Origin: a bacterium
GTDB taxonomy: Bacteria; CLD3; SB21
Direction: 5' to 3'
DNA length: 39,768 bases
Assembly: GCA_019695335.1 (NCBI GenBank)
Contig: JAIBAF010000030.1
Span: 1 to 39,768 of the forward strand
How positions within the stretch are numbered: the first letter of the stretch is position 1; the number at the start of each line of letters is the position of its first letter. Below the pieces are notes generated by a model. The model saw only the letters and a list, made by a program, of their open reading frames with translations. It ran no database searches and was not told the DNA's origin. Below are positions 33,531 to 39,768 of the stretch, one piece after another. Both the position numbers and the translations under genes were made by a program.

Positions 33531-36500
33531 TTATTTCAATAGTAACATTTTTTTTGATTTGACAATCTTATCGGCTTGTATTTGGTATATGTACAAACCG
33601 CTTGCCACTGATTGCCCGGAATTATTACGGCCATCCCACTGAATGCTGTGAAATCCTTGAGGGCGGATTTCATTGATCAACGTACGCACTTCCTGACCCA
33701 AAGCGTTGAATACTTTGAGTGTAATTTTGCTTTCTTTTGGCAAATCATACGCAATCGTTGTTGAAGGATTAAAAGGATTCGGGTAATTACTGTGGAGAGC
33801 AAATTCCAATGGCACCAGTGTAAACTGAGAATTATAAAAACCGGCAATAGTGCCACCCGACGTGTGAGTATACAATCGACCTTCTTTTCTCTGCGTTGCA
33901 AGAGGAAGCCACTCATTATTTTCCAACTTAAAGAGGCATACGTTTGATAGTTGAATAGTAGGATCGATGCTCATCGAAACCGTTAATGGCTCCGGCACGG
34001 AGCCTGTAGATACCAGATTGATCGTTTGCCCTAATCGGGTCCATCCTGTCGGCGTATGGCCTTCATCCGACAAACCGGCAATAATAAATCCCTGCCCATT
34101 CGATTCAATACTATAAGTTCCTATTACTAATGTTTTCGAAACGGGTGCAATCATATAAGTGCGCTGAATAGGAGCGCCAGCATTGAGATTGATGTCGAAA
34201 GCATTGGCTACTACTGAAATCTGGCCCGGGCTATTGATCAGGTAATCTCCAAAAAACAGTTTACCGTATTTATTCATAGTAAGATTTTGTGAATTGACAG
34301 TTACTGTTGAACTGCTTAATTCTTCATTTGCACCAACTCCAAAGCGAATCATATTGACAACCGGTGAAGCTAAGGCGCCGAGTGTCAGAACCGGGAGTGT
34401 GTGATCGCCATTCACGCTAATATTGTCGATAGCCCAACCCCAGGCCCATGCCGCCGCGTCGGACTGCATTCGAAACCGAATAAAGATAGCTTCACCCGGA
34501 CTGAAAGTATTCAGCAAATTAAGCGTATGGCGAACATACATTGACGAATTGCCCGATGAAATGCTGTTGATTCCCGATAAGCCTGAATTGTATACATTCG
34601 ACCATGACGTGTTATACCGCGCATCGTAACCATCGGCCAACGGAAGCCAGTTGAATCCGTCTTTGGTTCCTTCGACAACAACGTAATCAAAAAAATTCGG
34701 ATCGGTCCAAACCGTCCCAATCAATCCTTCCTCAACTAACGCAATGTCGTCGTATTGCAGAACGGAATTTCCTTCGCTGACAATGACGGGAACTTTTAAT
34801 TGATAGATATACTGCGTGCTATTGGAATAAGGATGCGTCGAGTGAATAGCGCCATTAGAAAAACCCGAAACCGTTGTGACCGAAAAACCACTTCCAACAA
34901 AATCTGTCGTAGGTGAATTGAAATTATTGGCATAAGCATTTTGAGCGGTTACTGCATAGACCTGGATATTTTTTGAAGGCGACAAAAATGATTGGCCGTC
35001 TTTATAGGATCGAATCGAAGCCGAAAGCACTTCATCGGCTATAACCGGAAAAAATACGGTTGTATCCAAAGGTGAGTTGTTAGCAGGAAGCTTCATTAAT
35101 ATCTGGTCTTTTAATATCACAAGCGTCGAGTCGTAAGAAGAATTTAAACTGATTTGAATCGATACATTACCCGTCGGCAATTGCGCGAATGTTTTGAACC
35201 TGGGTGAAAGCGTTGCGACGGGCGGTGTATAACCGGCAAGTTCGGGCAATTTTACCGTCCATACTCCCCTTCCATAAGTAGCCATCACAACTTCGTCGTC
35301 TACGATTGTCATCTGAAAAATTCCGACATGAGGTATCCCGTTATCAGCCAAAGTCCACGAAGTTCCGCCGTCGTTTGAAATAAATAAACCGATTTCGGTA
35401 CCGGCCCAAATAATATTCGTATTAAAAGGCATAACCAACAGCGCAAAAGTTGCCACATCCGGAAAACCGTTTTGACTATTTCCATTCTGATCAAATTGAG
35501 AAATATCCTGCCACGTGAGTCCAAGGTTAGTCGTGCGCATAACTTTGGGCGTACCGGCTGCAGAGAATAAAGCATAGGCCGTATTGCGATCGATCGGATG
35601 CGTTCCGAATCCCGATGGCTCTGTCAGATTCGATGGAAAATTAGATGAGATTTCTGTGAAACTGATTCCCCCGTTTGTGGAAACGTGAACGCCGCCTTTC
35701 TGTCCGATAAATGAAACCAAATCCAATCGGGATGTTGCCCAAACTACCTGCGGATCGGCAATTGAAATGTCGACATTATCGAAAGCACGGTATCCGATCC
35801 AATTGCCTGTAATCGGCGTCAGATTCCACGTAGCGCCAAAATCATCCGAACGATTGATTCCAGCCGCGCCAACGGTAAAGACTAGATCGGGATCAGATTT
35901 CGATGATGCGATTTTACTGACGAATGGGCTGGCTCCTGCCGTTGCTTGCGGAATGGCGTACCACGTCAGTCCGCCATCGCTTGATCGGCTATAGACGCCA
36001 TATTGTGAACCCCCGAGTAATAACGCTGAATCCCGATAATTCCACGCAACTTCAACACCATCCCCGCCAAGCGCGCGGCGCCACGCCGTATTGGCGTCAG
36101 GATCGGTCGGCGAATAAAACGTTCCGTTATCCTGCATGCCTCCGACATATTCAGAGCTTCCTTTCTTTTTGTCCGCTCCATAAAATTGCGACGTTGTCAT
36201 CCCGGTAATTTGATTCCAGTTTGTTCCGCCATTTGTCGAAATAGCAATGCCACCGTCATTGGCATCTAAAATCCAATAGGTGTTGGTTCCGGCATCAATT
36301 GGAATAGTTACAAGGTCGTGATGATCGGCATGGGCTTGCCCCACGCTCGCAATGCGAATTGTTTGTCTCGTAGCCGCGACCGGATTGACAACGATTCGGT
36401 AAACCTCAACGCCTCCGACGACCACTTGATTGGCATCATACGGATGAACGACAATTGTATTATCAAACCAGCCTGCGCAATAAGCACCTGTCGAACCCGA

Positions 36501-37748
36501 TGCTCCTCCGCTGGAAAACCAGTTGGGATCGGCTCCGGTATCGACAACTTCGCGCCATGTTGTTCCCGAGTTGGTGCTCATAAAAAGTTTGGACGTTCCT
36601 CGTCGGCGTTCAACAGCCGCATAAAGCCTCGACGTATCGGTTGGTGCGATCGCCATCTCGGTTCTGGTACTGATCCCTTGATAAGTTCCATCGCCAAATC
36701 CGATATCGGTCGGATCGGCAAAATTATTAGCTGAGACAAACCAGGACTCGCCGGCATTGGTCGATTTGACAATCCCCACTTCATTGACGGTCGCGTAAAG
36801 AATATTAAAATTCAACGGATTGGCAACGATTTGTTGTACACGATTATCGGTTTGCACTCCTAATGCAACATCCGGATCGTATGTCTGATACCATGAAGTG
36901 CCACCATCAGTCGTTTTGAAAATGCCTGATATTCTTTGCCCGCCATTCGGGCCAAACGATGTATAATCATCATTGCTGCACAAGACGACGGTATTCGGAT
37001 TATTCGGATCAATCACGAGCCGATTGATAGCTTTCAGCACTTCGCCGTTGGCGGTATTGGCTAATTGAAACCAATTTTCGCCGCGGTCGGTTGACTTCCA
37101 AACACCGCTCCCGGCAAGATCAGCCAATCGGCCATACCCCATGCCTGTTCCTGCGTACATGATATTGAGATCGGATTCCGCCATTCCAATGGTCATGGTC
37201 GAAAGTGTTGTCAATAAAGGCGTCTTATTGATCCATGTTACACCGGCATCCGTCGTCTTCCAGATACCGCCACCGACTGAGGCAATATACCAATGCGTCA
37301 TCGGATTATCCGGATCAACTAGAATATCTCGGACACGCCCACTGACATTACCCGGTCCGCGTTCCGTCCATGGAAGAAGTGATGAAGCTTTTGAAAGATG
37401 ACGCGATTTTTTCTGGACACTAAAAGCTTTTTCTAATTCTTTTATTCTATAATTCGGTGCATATGTTTTACCCGATCGATTCACTTTGATTTCAGACAAG
37501 GCATTTTCAAAAACTCCGGGAGATTCTGCATGCACATGCGCCATGTCTTTCTTAATCCTCAAAGCTTGCCACGAACGGAACGTCTGGCGATACAATTCTG
37601 TTCCAGGCTCCATCGATTGAAGTTTTTGAAAAAGTACGGTTTCAATATCCGCTGGAACTGCCGTCTCATTTTTTTTTAATTTTAAAAAGAAAAAAAATGT
37701 AAGCAATACGACTGATACTGCGACCAAGAAATAGTAATAAATCTTCAT
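33531..37748 (-). CDS. Large secreted BNR/sortilin-like protein with type IX-like sorting tail
   Basis: The start at 37748 is preferred because AAAGGA lies upstream, inside a stretch an ATG at 37769 would have to translate. The 1405-residue protein has a hydrophobic N-terminal segment (about 4-22), a charged propeptide-like region and about eleven Asp-box repeats, for example TTDAGVTWINK, STDRGENWFQL, STNSGTTWREV, STNGGTNWNQI, SSDGGLTWYAI and SNDGGTSWTLA. A jelly-roll-like beta region follows (about 950-1120). The C-terminus (from about 1318) reads YPNPFNPSTTIAYDLP, SGLYIYQIQADKIV and KKMLLLK, the FlgD-like/type IX secretion tail. The protein is thus predicted to be exported and surface-attached or released. 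It is the first gene before the chromate set, 11 bases ahead of ChrB-AraC. Function unknown. Confidence 0.85.
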   Translation of the reverse strand: MKIYYYFLVAVSVVLLTFFFFLKLKKNETAVPADIETVLFQKLQSMEPGTELYRQTFRSWQALRIKKDMAHVHAESPGVFENALSEIKVNRSGKTYAPNYRIKELEKAFSVQKKSRHLSKASSLLPWTERGPGNVSGRVRDILVDPDNPMTHWYIASVGGGIWKTTDAGVTWINKTPLLTTLSTMTIGMAESDLNIMYAGTGMGYGRLADLAGSGVWKSTDRGENWFQLANTANGEVLKAINRLVIDPNNPNTVVLCSNDDYTSFGPNGGQRISGIFKTTDGGTSWYQTYDPDVALGVQTDNRVQQIVANPLNFNILYATVNEVGIVKSTNAGESWFVSANNFADPTDIGFGDGTYQGISTRTEMAIAPTDTSRLYAAVERRRGTSKLFMSTNSGTTWREVVDTGADPNWFSSGGASGSTGAYCAGWFDNTIVVHPYDANQVVVGGVEVYRIVVNPVAATRQTIRIASVGQAHADHHDLVTIPIDAGTNTYWILDANDGGIAISTNGGTNWNQITGMTTSQFYGADKKKGSSEYVGGMQDNGTFYSPTDPDANTAWRRALGGDGVEVAWNYRDSALLLGGSQYGVYSRSSDGGLTWYAIPQATAGASPFVSKIASSKSDPDLVFTVGAAGINRSDDFGATWNLTPITGNWIGYRAFDNVDISIADPQVVWATSRLDLVSFIGQKGGVHVSTNGGISFTEISSNFPSNLTEPSGFGTHPIDRNTAYALFSAAGTPKVMRTTNLGLTWQDISQFDQNGNSQNGFPDVATFALLVMPFNTNIIWAGTEIGLFISNDGGTSWTLADNGIPHVGIFQMTIVDDEVVMATYGRGVWTVKLPELAGYTPPVATLSPRFKTFAQLPTGNVSIQISLNSSYDSTLVILKDQILMKLPANNSPLDTTVFFPVIADEVLSASIRSYKDGQSFLSPSKNIQVYAVTAQNAYANNFNSPTTDFVGSGFSVTTVSGFSNGAIHSTHPYSNSTQYIYQLKVPVIVSEGNSVLQYDDIALVEEGLIGTVWTDPNFFDYVVVEGTKDGFNWLPLADGYDARYNTSWSNVYNSGLSGINSISSGNSSMYVRHTLNLLNTFSPGEAIFIRFRMQSDAAAWAWGWAIDNISVNGDHTLPVLTLGALASPVVNMIRFGVGANEELSSSTVTVNSQNLTMNKYGKLFFGDYLINSPGQISVVANAFDINLNAGAPIQRTYMIAPVSKTLVIGTYSIESNGQGFIIAGLSDEGHTPTGWTRLGQTINLVSTGSVPEPLTVSMSIDPTIQLSNVCLFKLENNEWLPLATQRKEGRLYTHTSGGTIAGFYNSQFTLVPLEFALHSNYPNPFNPSTTIAYDLPKESKITLKVFNALGQEVRTLINEIRPQGFHSIQWDGRNNSGQSVASGLYIYQIQADKIVKSKKMLLLK

Positions 37749-37793
37749 GTGGATCCTTTCATGCGCCAAAAGCTGACGTTATGGTGTCAATCG

Positions 37794-37820
37794 CTTATAA
37801 TGTAAGTTTACACTTACATT
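37794..37820 (-). promoter_or_regulatory. Promoter-proximal palindrome before the BNR/ChrB unit
   Basis: AATGTAAG (37799-37806) and CTTACATT (37813-37820) form a perfect 8-base inverted repeat with a 6-base spacer. On the minus strand they run directly into a -10-like TATAAG (37799-37794), about 46 bases before the start at 37748. No good -35 exists. The dyad occupies the -35/spacer position, where an activator or repressor would act. Confidence 0.45.
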
Positions 37821-38044
37821 TACACCTGAAAGCATCATGATGTTTTTATGAATTTTTGATGAGTTTAGAATATATAGCAACAATTAAACCCATCTTCTGA
37901 TTATACCGATGGACAAGCCATTTGTCAACGGCAATATGTAGTCAATTTTAGATGTGTAGAGATTACCCAATATTGATAAGGGAGCATATATAGGAAGGCA
38001 GGAACAAACTGTAGATGATACATCAAAAGATGTTTAATTAGATT
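37821..38044. other. Intergenic region between the BNR unit and the peroxidase gene
   Basis: This AT-rich stretch carries no convincing reading frame. It contains a third copy of the nonamer TTACCCAAT at 37963-37971, also found in the repeat at 32629-32637. No terminator hairpin for the peroxidase gene was recognised. Confidence 0.4.
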
Positions 38045-39541
38045 TTATTTAAAAGGGTCCGAATATTTTGGATCAACAATCAATGATTGATCCGTCAAAG
38101 TTTTAAGATACGCAATAATGTCAGCTTTTTTCTGCTCCGTCAGAGTTACAGTGCCATAACCTCCGGAGGGAATCTGTATTCCGCGATTAGGATGATTTTT
38201 TGCGCCTGTTTGATAATGGTTAAGCACCGCTTCCAATGTGCTGAATCGCCCGTCATGCATGTAGGGCGCCGTCAATTCTACATTCCGTAAAGACGGCATT
38301 TTAAATGTCCCCATGTCTTTTGCTTCATTCGTACGTTCGCCGATACCATTGTCCGTATAGATTGCGTCCAACGCATTGTTGGATCCGAATCCTGTATTCA
38401 AACCTGAATTTTCAACAATAAATAAAGTCGGATTTTTACGCGGAAATACAGTCGATAAATCACTATGACACTCTACACAATTCAATTGCTGAAAACTCAA
38501 CAATCCATTTTTTTCCTGATCGGTCAGATTCGCAAGATTGTTGTCCAATCCCTGATCGTATTTTGAATTGAAAGAAACAATGGAGCGAAGAAATTGTGCC
38601 AGTGCTTTTGAAATTCGATCCGTTGTAATATCCTGCGTGCCAAAAGCCTTCTCAAATAAAGCAGGGTAATACAATTTATTTTTCAGCTTGTCAGTGAGCG
38701 CATCCAAGGAAGGCATTCCCATTTCAATCGGATCAGTGATCGGGAGCAACACCTGCTCTTCCAGTGTAGCTGCACGCATATCCCAAAACATGGTCTGCAT
38801 TTTAAAATAACGTACATTAGCCAAAGGCATCGAATTTCTACGGGTGTGACTTCCTTCAAAACCGGTTGAGACGTTTGTCCCGTCAACAAATGCTTTATCC
38901 TGGTGGTGACATGAGCCGCACGAAATCGTATTGTTTGCCGACATGGATTTATCATAAAAAAGAACGCGGCCCAACGTTGCACCGTCATTCGTAACAGCGT
39001 TGTCATTCGGCGTATTATCAACCGTTGGATTGGCCGCAAGATAATTTTTCAGATATGTCGGCATGTTAGCCGCAGCATTGATATAATCATAGGGCACTGC
39101 CGGTAACTTTGGCCCGCCGGTATTCCATGTTATATGGAATCGGATCGCACCGGTTGTTGGATATAACGTTATGTCCATTTCTACGTCTGTTATTTCTCCG
39201 GCTTTGATTTCCACTTCTTTTGATCCGAAACCGACCGTATCAGAATCAACATCATAAAGAGTCAGAAAAACCGTATAATTTCCCTCCGGCAACCCGGTCA
39301 CCTCTCCCGACGCCGATGAATTATCGTCTGACAAAGTCAAATCTGTTTCACTATTTAATGGTCCTTCCAAGCGAACATTCACTCGATCAACTGTAATACC
39401 AAGTTCCTTTGCAGGCAACAAAGAGAAACTCATCGCAATTTTGCCATCGGACTTCTCATTTTGATTATTTTCACAAGCTACAGACAGGAAAAGAAAGCTT
39501 AAGCATAAAAAGCTCAAAACTAATAAATTAGCTTTTTTCAT
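38045..39541 (-). CDS. Di-heme cytochrome c peroxidase/MauG-family lipoprotein
   Basis: The 498-residue protein has a lipoprotein signal (lipobox Cys23 in LSVAC) and an N-terminal Ig-like domain (about 35-140). That domain contains TVDRVNVRLEG, GLPEGNYTVFLTLYD and VEMDITLYPTTGAIRF. The peroxidase domain follows. The two heme-binding sites are CGSCH (208-212) and CVECH (355-359), flanked by GRVLFYDKSMS, DGRFSTLEAVLNHY and AYLKTLTD, as in bacterial CCP/MauG proteins. These reduce hydrogen peroxide with electrons from cytochromes, or oxidise partner proteins, in the periplasm. The extra N-terminal domain is uncommon. The leader is AT-rich without a Shine-Dalgarno sequence; a TATAAT at 39558-39563 on this strand may be a -10 box. 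Confidence 0.9.
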   Translation of the reverse strand: MKKANLLVLSFLCLSFLFLSVACENNQNEKSDGKIAMSFSLLPAKELGITVDRVNVRLEGPLNSETDLTLSDDNSSASGEVTGLPEGNYTVFLTLYDVDSDTVGFGSKEVEIKAGEITDVEMDITLYPTTGAIRFHITWNTGGPKLPAVPYDYINAAANMPTYLKNYLAANPTVDNTPNDNAVTNDGATLGRVLFYDKSMSANNTISCGSCHHQDKAFVDGTNVSTGFEGSHTRRNSMPLANVRYFKMQTMFWDMRAATLEEQVLLPITDPIEMGMPSLDALTDKLKNKLYYPALFEKAFGTQDITTDRISKALAQFLRSIVSFNSKYDQGLDNNLANLTDQEKNGLLSFQQLNCVECHSDLSTVFPRKNPTLFIVENSGLNTGFGSNNALDAIYTDNGIGERTNEAKDMGTFKMPSLRNVELTAPYMHDGRFSTLEAVLNHYQTGAKNHPNRGIQIPSGGYGTVTLTEQKKADIIAYLKTLTDQSLIVDPKYSDPFK

Positions 39542-39728
39542 ATAATTTTTATTTAAGATTATAGTTTTTACAAATCTTCATAGATAAATTCCATACCAAT
39601 TTTATTCAGGAATAAAAACAATAATATGTGATTCTGAGCTACTTCAATAAGTGAAGGGATGCCTCAAAACTGTAGGGTATAAACTATAATAAAATAAGTT
39701 GTCAGCACAAACTCTTCAGGAAAACAAA

Positions 39729-39755
39729 AATAACCGTCTTATTCCGACGGTTATT
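39729..39755 (-). terminator. Intrinsic terminator for a gene beyond the right edge
   Basis: AATAACCGTC (39729-39738) and GACGGTTATT (39746-39755) form a 10-bp stem with a 7-base loop. Read on the minus strand it is followed by a T-rich run (TTTGTTTT). It therefore ends a minus-strand gene lying to the right of the window. The 187 bases between it and the peroxidase start hold no other recognisable feature. Confidence 0.75.
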
Positions 39756-39768
39756 CATTCCTGTGGAC

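Noticed and set aside
1-39768. tRNA, rRNA, CRISPR arrays, transposons
   Set aside because: No cloverleaf-like sequences, no regularly spaced repeats and no transposase-like proteins were found by reading both strands.

Overview
The window is about 39.8 kb of ordinary, gene-dense bacterial chromosome. The best guess is a member of the FCB group (Bacteroidota/Ignavibacteria/Calditrichota-like lineages). The evidence is a secreted protein ending in a type IX secretion-like tail (YPNPFNPSTT near its C-terminus), many signal peptides and Bacteroidota-style lipoproteins, a TonB protein, and several genes with weak or absent Shine-Dalgarno sequences. No tRNA, rRNA, CRISPR array, insertion sequence or prophage was recognised. 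Taxonomy finer than this is not supported.

Layout. 1-2100 (+): the end of a HicB-like antitoxin, an atypical SDR, and an overlapping pair of a HipA-like kinase and a DUF3037-type protein. 2187-3374 (+): an AT-rich orphan exported protein. 3454-6702 (-): a large sortilin/BNR-repeat secreted protein. 6827-7646 (-): a small ribbon-helix-helix-like protein overlapping a START/SRPBCC-like lipoprotein, with a good promoter. 7782-8996 (+): an ENPP-type phosphodiesterase, whose 3' end overlaps a convergent PAP2/sphingomyelin-synthase-like gene (8916-9632, -) that follows a LEA14-like lipoprotein. 10451-11080 (+): TonB. 11086-12639 (-): a B12-binding-type radical SAM protein.

12834-20096 (-) is the most interesting block. 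Seven tightly spaced genes, in transcription order, encode a membrane-anchored GMC (long-chain alcohol oxidase-like) oxidoreductase, a multi-pass membrane protein, a metallophosphoesterase, a membrane-anchored coiled-coil muramidase, an exported coiled-coil protein, a four-helix membrane protein and a patatin phospholipase. A compact AraC-type regulator and a pentapeptide-repeat/channel-like protein lie just upstream on the same strand. Together they look like an envelope-directed system combining lipid oxidation, phospholipid cleavage and peptidoglycan cleavage. This is inference; I do not recognise it as a described system.

22500-28244 (+): a seven-PAS hybrid histidine kinase with two receivers and an Hpt domain, followed 12 bases later by an RpfG-like HD-GYP response regulator, so the module probably ends in c-di-GMP hydrolysis. 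28277-29932 (-): an M28 lipoprotein peptidase. 30014-37748 (-): a chromate-type gene set (ornithine cyclodeaminase-like, ChrA, stand-alone ChrB domain, ChrB-AraC fusion) lying 11 bases downstream of a 1405-residue BNR protein with a sorting tail. Shared sequence motifs in the two intergenic regions suggest a common regulator. 38045-39541 (-): a di-heme cytochrome c peroxidase lipoprotein. A minus-strand terminator closes the window.
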